DNA of 64,000 bases from Punctularia strigosozonata HHB-11173 SS5 (GCF_000264995.1 NW_006767440.1:1593863-1657862), one strand, 5' to 3'; shown: positions 11,261 to 23,898, counted from the first letter of the stretch. Translations and numbers: made by a program. The notes: generated by a model from the sequence alone, not told the origin.

Positions 11261-14200
11261 CTAATCTACTTCCATGTCCCATATCATCACCAGCCCGTCG
11301 GACCCCCCGGACACGATACGCTTGTCATTCGGTGAGGACGCGAACGCAACCGATCGAACCGAGCTTTTGTGACCCTGCAGAGGTTTCCCGATGGTCTGCC
11401 CCGTCTGTGCGTTCCATATCCGGACCGCGCCATCATACGACCCGGAGACAAAATATTTGCCATCTGGAGAGAACGCGACCGAGTACACCGTGCCCGAGCG
11501 CTTTTGCAAGGGACCCAACGTCACCTGGTGGGTCTGGGTATCCCAAACCCGAATCGTCTTGTCCGAGGAGCTGCAGACGCGCTTGCCATCAGGCGAGTAC
11601 GAGAGCGAGCAGACGTTCCGGCGATCCCCGCTGATCAACTCCCCTACCGGACGGCGTGTATGCACGTCATGAATGCAGATGGAGCCATCGGAAGATCCGG
11701 AGGCAATAGACCTGCCGTCGGGAGAGAAGGAGACACTTTGGATCCAGTCCGCGTGTCCTTGTAGAGGCTCGCCAACAGCGACGCCTCCCTGACCAACGTT
11801 CCATAGCCGTATCATGCAGTCGTCTGAGCCGGAGCCGATCAATTCCCCGTCTGGCGAGAATGCAACGCACAGCACCCGGCGGGCGTGTCCCTGCTCGAGG
11901 ACGATTTCTCCTGTGCTGGCATCCCAGAGTCGTACGGTTCCGTCGCTTGAGCCCGAGACTAGGTGCTTCCCGCTCGGGGAGAACGCAACAGAATTGACTT
12001 GTTCCGTATGCCCGTAGAGAGTCAGTGATGCACCCGTGGCAACGGTATAAACGCGAATGGCGCCATTCTCTAAGCCCCAAGCAACCCGAGCGGCGTCTGG
12101 CGAGAAGGTAACTGAAAGGACTGGAATGAGTAATGAATGATCCTGCGGGGGCCGAAGTGTCAGTGTTGGTCCTGTGGTCTCATGTGAGCATCCGAAAAAG
12201 CATTTCAGAGCGTCGTAACGCGTACCGTTTCCAAACACATGCATGATGTTGTTCACAGCACGACGGACTTCTGGCCCGTCCTCCTCCTTCTCGCTAGGTA
12301 GCAATCCCCGTAATTTGACGTTCGCGTATGGCATGGCATCACTGGGAAGCGAAGGGAAAGCGCCAAGCGCTAGCAGCAAGTCCTTGATCCGTTGCTTGCG
12401 ATGGAGATCACTGTCGTCTCCTTCGGCTTCACCTTCAAGAGCTGTGAATAGCATCCGTGAGGCATCGGGGATGTCCATCATACGTCGCCCGCTTTCCTCT
12501 AAAATTGACCCGAGCTGTGAGATGGCTAGATGGACCTCACACAAAGAAACTCACTAGACGAAGCTAAGGTGACGAGGACACCGCGATCCTCCTCAGGGAG
12601 TTTTCCTTTGATGACTTGGTCCACCAGAACGGGCACAGAAGTATACGGGTCGAGTTCAAGCATGTTCTTGGTGCACAAGGATTCTCGCTCGTAGCGGACG
12701 TTTTCTGGAAGATGGGCCAGTGGCTTGTAATCTCTGTCAAGCTCAGGATCGAATACGGATTCATGGATCATCTGGTTTTCCATGACCCGACGAGGTGATC
12801 CCAAGGGAGGCGGCCTGTAAAGAGCGCGATCAAGATGGAGAAGATGTAGCAGGTAGCGGAGAACTAACCACCGCCGCTGGTCGTTCGAGCTTCGGTCTGG
12901 ACGATACGACAGCCTCGTCACAGGCAGGTATTCGATGATTCGCCAAACCAAAGACATTGAAGGATTGGGCTTGAACGGGCGCCACTTTCCTTCGAATGGC
13001 CTGAGACGAAGCCCCCAGCGCTGGGCTTCGTACGACATCCAGCGAGAAGCAGGTCCGAATTGATCTGCTTCGAGATTGGGGCTGTTGCCGCCACCACTAG
13101 TGTGCATGTCAGGGGCAAGAACATACTTGTATGAGATTTGCTCACATGTCCGAATGTGACCCAGCGAACCACACTTCCTTGATATTACCCTTGGACATAG
13201 CTGATGATGAGGATGGGCCGGCCCCGCCGTTCGCGTATTCGGGTAGGAACTTGACACGCAATTCGTCAAGGGCAAGGGCATGCCGGAAGGCGCACACATG
13301 CGCCATGCCGGTGGTCGTCTCTGGTAAACTAGGTCCTTTGATGATTCCGATAGACGAGACAGTATCCCTGAGGTGGCGACTACATGAGGGAAGATCATGC
13401 TGGACACGCATATCTGACTGACCATGCTCCTACAAAATGAACCTTGACATTGTCGCGTGAAAGGGTGCGCTTGAAATTGGCACACAGAGCCTCTTCGGTG
13501 TTATACGCTCCTTTGTGCTGTGAGTCCTTGAACGCACGGTGCCAAATTCGCTTCCGGTGAGCCATAGCAGCGGCGTAAAGTTCGTATGCGCTGCAAGGTC
13601 ATGTGAGATCTTATACGGTTTCGTGAGGTAGGCACTGAACGTACAATGATATCTGGTCGTTGTTCCCTTCTGGAAGGAGGCCGACCTGATCGAAAGCCGG
13701 AGGCTAGATTAAGTCGATGACGATGCGGATGCAGTACCTTCTCTATCATCCCCGCGACCACACGAGCTTGATATGCTCCTCGAGAGAATCCTACCGGGGC
13801 CCCAGAAAGTTTATCGATAGTGTAGCACCTCGTATGGACCCGACTTGCCCAATAAGAAAATCCGGTCGTCTTTCCTGTATTTCTCTGAGAGCCATTGATA
13901 AGCGCTCAGAACGATCCTCTTGAAGTTCCTGAGAGAATTGACATTCAGGAACAACGTATAGATTGGGCCGAATGAACAAATACCATGCGATAGCCATATC
14001 TACCGTATGATCGAATGTTTGCCTCCAATGTCGCGGAGACGCCTTGGATTCCTTGACGAACGTTCCGATACCGCTGTTGTAGTACGTCAGCTGATCCTCG
14101 TTCTTCTCCAGTCGACTGTAAAGCTCGACGACGTTCGTGTTCTGTTCAAGAATGCACTTAGTGAGGGGAGCGAAGATGTCAAGGTGGTCTGACCTTCATT

Positions 14201-14427
14201 CCGAACTGGTTCGCAGTTCCGTCGATACAAACTACGAGATTCCTGCCCGTACAGCCGCACGGAGGCGATTGAGCGCTCTTCCTTTCTGATATTGCAGGCT
14301 TGGTGCCTGGTCCATTGTCGACGTTGGTGCCATTGGACGCTGACGTCAACGTGGGCGTTCCTGGGGTTGGAAGGGTGACGGGGCTGAGCTCTGTGGGCGA
14401 AGACATCTTCTCGTCAACGAACTCCAT
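11261..14427 (-). CDS. DUF2235 alpha/beta hydrolase fused to seven WD40 repeats
   Basis: Ten exons from the ATG at 14427 down to the TAG at 11261 keep one frame for 893 aa. Boundaries: 14427-14194, 14141-13984, 13928-13849, 13790-13738, 13685-13645, 13590-13423, 13367-13146, 13096-12869, 12814-12555, 12498-11261. Residues 60-480 are a DUF2235 hydrolase: VVCIDGTANQFG, the nucleophile elbow GFSRG (Ser160), WDTVSSIG (Asp246) and GSHSDIGGG (His316) form a plausible Ser-Asp-His triad. A helical linker (482-602) leads to seven WD40 repeats (about 603-893), enough to close a propeller. Substrate is unknown; bacterial DUF2235 relatives include type VI phospholipase effectors. The 56-nt intron joining the two parts is in frame with good borders, so I read one fused gene. 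Intron 3 appears to use a GC donor. Confidence 0.9.
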
Positions 14428-16365
14428 GAGTGTCAAGCCTTCTTAATCCGAGTTCGAGGGAATGACTGGAACGCAGATATCTGGCGATTCGCCGTCTTTA
14501 ATAGACTCGTGTCCGAGACAATGTACCCAAAATAGATTGCCAGCAACGCCTTAGCCCCAAGGCAGTCGTTAAGGCGTTGGTCAAGCGAGGTGATCGGGAA
14601 ACCCGCTCATCGCAGTGATTGGGTTCGCTGTCAGCGGTTGGGAAAGAGTTTGGTGAAAGTGAAGACGTGTTTCTGGCTCGGATATGGATGCTTACGCTGA
14701 ATCATATACGGAGCATGTCAAATCGAGGGCGTGATGGTATGGAAGATATCGCCTGGACCAACTCGCGGTGCAGCCCATAAGCACGACGACCATGCATATG
14801 CACTTCGCTCTATGTGGTTCATTTCCGATGACGAAGACCGTAGTATGTATTCGTTGTCGGACGGAAGATGGGTCGTCCAATACTCAAACCTTCCACGTCT
14901 CGTTATACACGGGATCGCAGGCCTATATCGCGTTACACCAGCTTCTACCTGACGATGTTCGCATTGTGGTCTGACGTGCACAGCGACATGCTGTTTGGTA
15001 ACTCCGGTCGACCTTCGCCTCGTGCGGACAGCACCCTTGCGTTCCAGCGTTTCTTTCCTCTGACTTGGGATCGCCAGAAAGATACATGTAACATAATGGA
15101 GGGTAATCAATGGTAGGAGGTAGGCAGGTAGATTGCCGACTTGGTCCCGGTAGTGGAACAGCCGGTTGCTGCGCTGCACGTCCCAGGGAGTACTGTCGGA
15201 AGGTACCGGTACCTAAACAGGCAATTATGTCAATTACACAGGGGCGCGCACCACGCGCACATACGTGTCGTCTTCCAGGCTTCCTGCCCTCGTCCTCCGT
15301 GTCCCGAGAACGCTATGGCGCATTGTGCGCGCGATACATAGTTCACGATCGCGAGACAATCGCAGAACTACATGACCAGTTGCAACCGCAATCGCGACTC
15401 GCGTCAGTAATGCTTCCCGCCCGTAGCCCCTCTGAGGCAAGGATAGAAACAAGCAGTGACACGGAAATACAGGCGTTGCTCGCACAGAATGACTCGTTGC
15501 TTGATCATGAGCGAGTGCACTCACTGCGTGGACGACACAACTAGCTTGCCCTGGTCGCTCGGCTTCCCCCTGAAGTGCTTGCTGCCCCTTTTCCGCATTT
15601 GCACACCCATCAAAGCTAGCGTACGCCATTTCCCCTCGAGTAGCATTTTCCAACGTTAGTGTGCAGTTGCATTGGACGTGGGTGACCTTTGGACGGCAGC
15701 GGGAGGTCGATGGACCGTATGGAGTCTACGACCCTATCCGCTCCAGGATTGACGTATGCGATCTTCTGGAGCATATTGCAATGCCTCTGAACGTATCGTT
15801 GAAATTCGATCGCGCAGATCAGGCTTGGAACGCGTGGCTTCTTCGGATGTTTCTCGAAAACCGCTGTTCAGTTTCGGACGATAGGACACGCCGTGCGGTG
15901 CTTGCATTACGCTCTGGCCGTGGAGTAAGATGTGAGTGTATACGACGACTCGCATATGAATGGTCTTGAGCAATGTAGGTTATCCGGATTCGGGAGCGGC
16001 CGGCGAACACTGTGGAACGGATCTTGCACATGGAGAGGGGCGACAATAGCTGCTGCGTCATTCAGGAGGGGGACCCCCAGACCACGAGATTTTGCGCTTA
16101 GCGGACTCTCCAGCAGGTATTGGGGAAAAGACCAAGCTGAGGGCCCCGAGACTGAAGAATGAGGAAAAGAGAGGTTTCCATCCAGCCATTTATACGGAAT
16201 CTCAAGGAGATACGGACGGAGTACAGGATAGATAGATACGCACGTGTGTAGGGAGCCCAAAAAGGGGTAGCGGCACGCCGAGCCGGTTCGTCAGATCGGT
16301 CGGGCCGCGCCAATCTTGCACGGTCCTCAAAATGTCGGCAGGACCATGCTCGCCATCGTACCTCG
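14428..16365. other. Intergenic, no gene recognised
   Basis: Divergent promoter space between the DUF2235-WD40 gene (minus) and the glycerol-3-phosphate dehydrogenase gene (plus). Several short overlapping open frames on both strands resemble nothing known to me. A 66-bp stretch at 15116-15181 recurs in opposite orientation at 27641-27702. Confidence 0.5.
15116..15181 (-). repeat. Dispersed short repeat, copy 1
   Basis: Read on the minus strand this stretch matches 27641-27702 at roughly 85 percent by eye, including a shared ACGTGCAGCGCAGC start and a shared CAATCTACCT near the end. It lies in gene-free DNA. Whether it belongs to a larger decayed mobile element cannot be told from two copies. 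Confidence 0.6.
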
Positions 16366-19035
16366 ATGTCCGCGACACCCCGCGTCATCCGCCTCGTATT
16401 CAACAAGAAGACGCTCGCCTATGCCTCAGCGGGCACTGTGGTCGCTGCCGGCGGCGGTTACTGGTATCTGAACTCGGGGCCTGCTTACCCCTTACCGACC
16501 CTTCAGACCCGAAGGCCGCCTCCGCCATGGACGCCGCCGTCGAGGGAGACGATGCTGGACAACCTGAAGGCGTCAGGCAGCTCGAGTGAGGAGGAGTTCG
16601 ACCTACTGATTGTTGGCGGTGGTGCTACCGGAGCGGGTGTGGCGGTTGATGCTGCCACGCGCGGGTTGAAGGTCGCTTTGGTCGAACGAGACGACTTTTC
16701 GGCAGGTGAGTCTACATCCGTATATGACGGTCACTCAAGGAAACTCAGTATTCACATAGGTACATCCTCCAAATCCACGAAGTTGGTCCATGGTGGTGTG
16801 CGTTACTTGCAGAAGGCGGTCATGGAGCTCGACTATGAGCAGTACAAGCTCGTAAGGGAAGCCCTTCACGAGCGGAAAATCTTCTTGCAGACCGCGCCCT
16901 ACCTCTCGCACATGTTGCCCATCATGCTGCCGATCTACAAGTAAGCCCCTCGCGCATGGCTTTAGAGGGTCACTCCTGACGCAGACTTAGGTACTGGCAA
17001 GTGCCTTACTACTGGGTCGGTTGCAAGATGTACGACATACTCGCCGGCAAGGAGAACATGGAGAGCTCGTACCTCATGAGCCGCGGCAAGGCAATGGAAG
17101 CCTTTCCGATGCTGAAGAGCGACGGCCTCGTTGGCGCCTTGGTGTACTATGATGGTAAGCTACCCCTAAATCGCGATTCCAAGCGGGGATTTGAACCTCT
17201 CGCTCCAAGGGCAGCATAATGACTCCAGAATGAACGTTGCGTTGATCATGACGGCGGTCAAGCACGGAGCGACTGTTGCAAACCACACGGAGGTCATCGC
17301 CCTTCACAAAGACGCCACCGGCAAGCTCAACGGCGCCCGCGTCAAGGACAAGCTCACTGGCGAAGAGTGGAACGTGAAGTGCAAGGTATACATCCTTGTA
17401 TCGATTCACATGAATGTCTGTTGCTCAACGTGTACTAGGGTATCGTCAACGCCACGGGTCCCTTCTCCGACTCGCTCCTGAGCATGGACAACCCGAGCCA
17501 CAAACCCATCGTTCAAGCCGCATCTGGTATCCACATCACCCTCCCGAACTACTACTCCCCGCGCACGATGGGTCTCCTCGACCCCGCCACCTCGGACGGC
17601 CGCGTGATCTTCTTCCTGCCCTGGCAGGGCAACACCATCGCCGGTACGACCGACACCGCTGCTGAAGTGACCGAGGAGCCGCGCGCGCAGGAGGAAGAAA
17701 TCCGGTGGGTGCTCGAGGAGGTCCGTCGCTACCTCTCGCCGGACATCAAGGTCCGCCGGGGCGACGTGCTCAGCGCGTGGAGCGGCCTGCGGCCGCTCGT
17801 GCGCAACCCGAATGCGGCGAGCACCGAGGGCCTCGTCCGGAACCACATGATCAACTTGAGCGACAGCGGCCTGCTCACGATCGCCGGCGGGAAGTGGACG
17901 ACGTACCGCGCGATGGCGGAGGAGACGGTGGACGAGGCGGTGAAGGCGTTCGGGCTCAAGCCGAAGAACGGGTGCGTGACGGAGCGCGTGCAGCTCGTCG
18001 GCAGCGACGCGTGGAGCAGGAACATGTTCATCGGCTTGATTCAGCGCGTGAGTCTCGATGATGACCAGTATGGAATGAGGGAGAGCTGATGGTATACCGT
18101 AGTACGGTCTTGACACTGAGGTTGCAAAGCACCTTGCGGAGAACTACGGTGACCGCGCTTGGACGGTATGCTCTCTTGCCGAGCCCACTGGAGCATCGTG
18201 GCCCCTGCACGGTGTTCGCCTCAGCCCTGCGTACCCTTGTACGTCTCTTTCGTATGTGGTCGCAGGCTGATCACTGACGATGACTCTGTAGACATCGAGG
18301 CCGAGGTGCGCTACGCGGTCAGGCACGAGTACGCGCAGACGGCGGTGGACGTCCTCGCCCGTCGCACGCGACTGTCGTTCCTGAACGCGCAGGCGGCGTT
18401 TGACGCGCTCCCGCGCGTGGTCGAGATCATGGGCGAGGAGATGGGCTGGAACCTCGCGCGGAAGACGAAGGAGCTGGAGCGCGCGACGGCCTTCCTCGCG
18501 AGCATGGGCCTGCAGGAGGGCATCGCGCCCCCACCGCTGCACCCGCGAAACCTCGTCGAGAAGGTCGAGAGCGCGCTGTACACCGGCCTCGGCACGCGCA
18601 CCCGCGCGCCGACGTCTGCTGTCGCGTACAGCCGTGCGCAGTTCGAGGCGGGCGAGGTGGACGCGTTGAAGGTGGCGTTCGAAGGCCGGGCGAAGATCGT
18701 GCCGCCTGCGGACGGGAAGCAGGAGCCGGCGAGGTTGCTCGAGACCGAGGACGTGCGCTCGCTCGTGGGCGGGCTGCATGGTCTCGAGTTGGTGAGCGAT
18801 AAGGACGTCAAGTATGTGCTCGAGGAGGCTGGCTTCGCGGGCAGGAAGGACGTCGACTTTGACGAGTTCGTCGAGGTGAGTGGCTGCTTCGATGACCGAT
18901 GCGATTATCTGGAAGCTGATGATCGTGCAGATTTGCGCCGAGCTCAAGGAGGTGTCGACGGCGCCGAAGGTGCTTGCCACCGAGAAGGCGGAGAGGAGAA
19001 GGATACCGGTCGAGCGCACGGGTGGTGGTGTATGA
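16366..19035 (+). CDS. GUT2: Mitochondrial FAD-dependent glycerol-3-phosphate dehydrogenase
   Basis: Oxidises glycerol-3-phosphate to dihydroxyacetone phosphate on the outer face of the inner mitochondrial membrane and passes electrons to ubiquinone. Eight exons (16366-16705, 16760-16940, 16991-17154, 17210-17385, 17439-18047, 18103-18238, 18292-18875, 18931-19035) give 764 aa. The N-terminus is basic with a hydrophobic segment (about 18-34), fitting import and membrane anchoring. The FAD site GGGATG is at 84-89, followed by the family block GTSSKSTKLVHGGVRYLQ, which spans intron 1. GGKWTTYRAM is the conserved C-terminal FAD-contact block. Residues after about 690 look like a single EF-hand-type unit (loop ending VDFDEFVE at 730), as in animal mGPDH but absent from yeast Gut2. 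All introns are 50-55 nt with GT-AG ends. Intact. Confidence 0.97.
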
Positions 19036-20627
19036 TTGGACCTCGGGGCTTCGTTTCGCTCTCGTAGCGTCGGTCGCTTGGTTCCTTGATAAAATCCGTA
19101 CCGATAACCATTGTTGTGTGTACGTCTTATTTCACGATACATAGACACGCGTTTACCTGCAGTAAGCCTTGAGATGAGATGGTCTGGGTCTGGGCTAGGT
19201 ACCGGAGTGGACTCTTTCGTCGGCAAGCGTTGACCTTCGCCCGAACATGCACAAACCTCGTTCAATCGCGTGATGCTACAAAACTTAGACCACGTCCAGA
19301 AGCATGCGTAGGTTCCAGGCGTTCGGGATCAAACGAAACATATCATTGCCTGATAAAGATAGCGGCTCTCATGTCAGAGCTCGCAGCTGGGGCGGGCGTA
19401 GATGACACGCCAACACATTGTATACGTGGATTACGTCGAAGGCGACCCCGTACTATATGCTCTGTGACTGGTTGAGGACCGTCCATGATTACGGTCTCCT
19501 ACGTCCGAATCTCCATCGGCGACGGATGAATAGAGTAGAGTGGCAACTCGGACTTACAGCGCCGATTCCGCACTGTACCTCAGCCGTTGTTTCCACCCCA
19601 CCAGAAGCATCAGGACATACGACAATAGAATAGCAAAAGAAGCACTTCGTGATGGCTGTAAAGTCTTCTGGGAGGATATATGCAACGGCAATCCGAGGCA
19701 CGAATGCGATCCGTGAGGTGGACCAGAACCCAAATACACCAAGAACCGGCTTCGGCGCGCTTTAACGGACATTCGGACTAAACGGCATGCCTTTGTATGT
19801 GGCCGGAGAGAGCGCTCGGATGGCTTCAATATGCCGTGGGCTTTGAATGCCGAATTATGCCAGAGCGGCGTGTCCACGTCCTGCGCTGGTGAGTTTCCGC
19901 GACGGAAAAGGGGTAGCAATCTATACGTCTTCGAGAACCGGACAGTGGTACATAACTTACGCGTACGGTACAAAGAACACGCTGACGATGTGCATCGATG
20001 TAGGTGCGTGCTGCCATCCTGAGGCTCCCGTGAGACCGTCAGCAGTCTTTTCTTGTTCCCTTTCAGCCACGACAGGCGGCGCGTTCCGCAGGGCTTGAAC
20101 GAACTCTCGGAAAGTGTGTGACCAGGTCCCCCTTCCCGACTCGTTTGACAGAAGGCTTCGTGTTCCGTCGTGACCTGCCGCGATGCGGACGCGAGGCACG
20201 CTTGGACGGAGAACCCCCCAGACAGCCTGAAGAGCTGCGACCAACCTTGCTGAGACGGGAAACGGATAAGGTGCATGATGTGCCCTGCGCGTTCCAGCGG
20301 ATTGTAGACCGAGAGGATAGACGTGCACGACGTCGAGGGCGAGAGCAAGAGGACCGCTCAGTGGCAGGGGTCCGCATAGCACGCTCTCTCTCTTAGACGA
20401 CGTCGACGAGGAATACATGCGTACGGACCGATTTGTTATTCTGCGCCGAGCCCTCCGACGAAGCCGCAGAACCTGGCAGGCGCAAGGCAAGGAACGAGCG
20501 CGTGGGGTCGGAGGCCCAGATGAACTCCATGGTCTGGAAATGAAGTCACACACCCCACCCGTAAAGCCACCTGGCCGATTGCCATAAGAGCCAACTGCGG
20601 GCCCTGCGTCCCGTCTCGTCTCTCATC
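19036..20627. other. Intergenic, no gene recognised
   Basis: Space between two plus-strand metabolic genes; the last few hundred bases should contain the trehalose phosphorylase promoter. A 264-codon open frame runs antisense at 19554-20348 but resembles no family I know and has no paralogue here, so it is not called. No repeats or RNA genes seen. Confidence 0.5.
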
Positions 20628-23401
20628 ATGGCTCCTCCTAGCCCGACCGTCGAGAGACACGAAACGTTCACCTCCAGGTCCGCCGAGGAGTCGCGCCGCC
20701 GCCGTGCGTCCGATGCCACCTCCAAGTCGTCCCCGAGCTTCAGCAACCTGACCGTACGTTGCCCTCGCCGTGTTCGTCGTCGATGGCAGATCATGATTGA
20801 CGTTCCTGATTACAGCCGATGTGGGCGGGTATCGCTGGCATGCTCACCGACGGGAGCACGGGCATCGAGCTCGCTCTCTCGATCCACGATGGCATCTACA
20901 CGACCGACTTCCAGACCGCGCTTCTCCCTTATGACAAGAAAAATCCCGACGCGCAATCCGAGGCGATCGAGGAGCTCATCATCGACACCCTGCGCAGGTT
21001 CAGCAAAGACCATATGTGCAAGTTCATCGGTGCCGGCATCACCATGGCCCTCCTTAAGGAGGTGCGTTGTTCCAGATCACTACTGCGAAGATGGCGTTTC
21101 TCATGCTCGTTCAGGCTCCGAACCTCTGCACTCGTCTTTGGCTCGAGCTCGATATCGTGCCCATTGTCTTCAACATCAAGGTGCGCTCGCTCGCTCGCAC
21201 GTCATCGGATATCTGGCTAACGGCCGCAATCTCAGCCGTACCACACCGAATCCAAGACCCGTCCGAACATCAAGCACCGTGTCTCGTACGGCCCCTCGGC
21301 GGTGGCGTCCGGCGCCGCGTCCGGCTCGCAAACCCCGGCCGTCCTCGTGGATGCCGCGCAGGCCCAAGGTCTCCTCAAGCACCTCGGCGTCCAGAGCGCG
21401 ACCGGCAAGCTCCCCATTCCCCGCAACGTGGACGAGCAGTCCGACTCGGCCGCCCGAAAATGCCTCATGTACTTTGGCCCGGGTAACAACCCGCGCCTCG
21501 AGATCGGCCCCCGTAACCAGGTCTTGGTAGACGCTGCGGGCAAGATCCATCTCATCGGTGCGAACGATTCGTGTTTTGGGGCTGCCGACATCATCTCACG
21601 CGATATGCTCAGATGACCTCGACGAATACCGTAAGGGCGTCCACGGAGGCACATGGGAGGCGGTTATCGCCATGGCCGAGGAACTCCGTGAGAAGAACGT
21701 CAAGATCGGCTTCTTTTCGTCTACCCCACAAGGAGGTGAGGTTTACATCCGGTGGCTGTGTTCGTGCGGGGAACGCTCATGCCCGCCAATCGTTTCCCAG
21801 GAGGAGTCGCTCTGGTGAGTGCCTTGCGACTGGACCATTCCCGGCGAAGGTCGAGCGTGGCTTGATTTCTCTTTGCATCGCAGATGCGACATGCCCTTAT
21901 CCGGTTCTTGACCCTCCTCGACGTCGACGCGAGGTGGTATGTCCCCAACCCGTCGCCGCAGGTGTTCAGGACGACCAAGAACAACCACAACATCCTCCAG
22001 GGCGTCGCCGCCCCCGATGTTCGCCTCACCGACGAACAGAAGGAGGCCTTCGACGCTTGGATCCTCAAGAACGGGCTTCGCTGGACTGCCGAGGGTGGCC
22101 CTCTTGCACCCGGCGGCGTCGACATCGCCTTCATCGGTCAGTCCCGTGGTCCCGCAGAACGCGTTTGGAATCAACTATCCTGACGACTTTTGCACTCCAG
22201 ACGACCCTCAGATGCCGGGTCTGATCCCGCTCATCAAGAAGGTCCGACCGGATCTCCCGATCATCTACCGCTCGCACATCGAGATCCGCAGCGACCTCGT
22301 GCACAAGAAGGGCTCCCCCCAGGAGGAAGTCTGGCAGTACCTCTGGAAGAACATCCAGCTCGCGGACATGTTCATCAGCCACCCGGTGAACAAGTTCGTG
22401 CCGAGCGACGTGCCGGTCGAGAAGCTCTCCCTCCTCGGCGCTGCCACGGACTGGCTCGATGGTTTGAACAAGCACCTCGATTCTTGGGACTCGCAGTTTG
22501 TAAGTGGTCACACCCCGACGTCTTGTGGAGCTGCTCCGTACTCACGTCATCCTGCAGTACATGGGCGAGTTCCGGGGGCTCTGCATCAGGGAGAAGATGA
22601 ACACGCTCGCGTGGCCGCAACGTGACTATGTCGTCCAGGTCGCGCGGTTCGACCCGTCAAAGGGTATCCCGCACGTCATCGACTCCTACTCGAGGTTGCG
22701 CCAGCTCCTCGCGAAGCACGGCATGCCCGAGGCCGACCACCCGCAGCTTTTGGTCTGCGGTCACGGCGCCGTCGACGACCCCGACGCCAGCATCATCTAC
22801 GACGAGACCCTCCGCCTCATCAACGACACGTACTCGGAGTACGCGCAGGACATTGTTGTCATGAGGATCCCGCCCAGCGACCAACGTGAGTCGCGTTTCC
22901 TCTCCGGGTTTTTTCCACGTTTCAGCTAACGATCCTTTGTACCTAGTTCTTAACGCCCTCATGGCGAACGGTAAGATCGCCCTCCAGCTATCCACCCGCG
23001 AGGGCTTCGAAGTCAAGGTCTCCGAGGCGCTGCACGCCGGCATCCCCGTCGTCGCCTCGCGCACGGGCGGCATCCCGCTCCAGATCCAGCACGGCAAGTC
23101 GGGCTACCTCGTCGACGCCGGCGACAACGCGAGCGTTGCCCAGCACCTGTTCGAGCTCTACACCGACAAGGCGCTGTACAAGCGCGTGAGCGAGTTTGCG
23201 GCGAACAACGTCTCGGACGAGGTCGGCACCGTCGGGAACGCGTCGGCGTGGATGTACCTCGCGATGATGTACGTCTGCCGCGGCGCGAAGCTCAAGCCGA
23301 ACGGCCGCTGGTTGAACGACATGATGAGGGAGGAGATGGGCAAGCCGCTCGCGCCTGGCGAGCCGCAGCTGCCGCGCACCGGCCTTAACATCCAGGGTTG
23401 A
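20628..23401 (+). CDS. Trehalose phosphorylase (retaining, GT4 family)
   Basis: Reversibly splits trehalose with phosphate into glucose and alpha-glucose 1-phosphate; a cytosolic route of trehalose turnover in mushrooms. Ten exons (20628-20753, 20816-21061, 21115-21180, 21236-21557, 21613-21735, 21801-21814, 21884-22136, 22201-22499, 22558-22885, 22947-23401) give 743 aa, close to the known fungal enzymes. Family blocks include MWAGIAGMLTDG, APNLCTRLWLELDIVPIVFN, IIYRSHIEIR and the GT4 E-x7-E motif EGFEVKVSE (Glu611, Glu619) followed by HAGIPVVASRTGGIP. Exon 6 is a 14-nt microexon that supplies GGVAL in the conserved PQGGGVALMRHAL. Without it the frame is lost. Introns are 53-69 nt. The start is the first ATG of this frame after the upstream stops. 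Intact. Confidence 0.97.
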
Positions 23402-23898
23402 GCGGGCTTTCGCTTCATACCGGTTGATCTCGATTGGGGAATCATCGTAAAACGTGTACCGTGTCTCGTCTTGCTGTATAACAACGTCTTGTATGTAGAG
23501 TAGATCACAGGTGTAGAAATTCAAGGGAAGCAGAAAAGCGATGTTTCTACTATGCGCCAATCTGATCGAACCGCTCGCCCCGAGTCCAGACTTCAAGATC
23601 AGCGATGTTACGAAGCTCCTTGGTGGAGCTTGACATGCTGTTGACTGGTCTAAGAGAGGCGATACTGTTAGCCGTGCCTCATTTAAACCCGGTGGCATCA
23701 ATGGCGAGCGAAAAGGACAGGCGAGGTCAAGGGCTTGGATGTACTGTGCAGGCCGTAAGAAGAAAAGAAACAGAAGAATAAGAATAAGCTACAGATTTGC
23801 CGGTGTACAGACTCCGGGACTTGCAAGCGAGTTGAAGTTGATTCTCGAGTATGCAGAACATACCTGATCATGAAAGTCAGTTGTCCATGCGAAAAGAT
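23402..23898. other. Trehalose phosphorylase 3' flank
   Basis: About 500 bp between the trehalose phosphorylase stop and the tRNA on the opposite strand. No gene or repeat recognised; the first part is presumably 3' UTR. Confidence 0.5.

Noticed and set aside
17406-18116. 236-codon minus-strand frame
   Set aside because: Shadow of exon 5 of the same dehydrogenase gene; no independent support.
18144-19265. 373-codon minus-strand frame
   Set aside because: Lies opposite the conserved end of the glycerol-3-phosphate dehydrogenase gene and is Arg-rich, a usual shadow of GC-rich codons.
19554-20348. 264-codon minus-strand frame in an intergenic region
   Set aside because: No recognisable family, no paralogue and low-complexity composition; length alone is not enough.
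16366-23401. Functional cluster of glycerol-3-phosphate dehydrogenase and trehalose phosphorylase
   Set aside because: Both are in carbon-reserve metabolism, but adjacency of two housekeeping genes is weak evidence and they have separate promoters.
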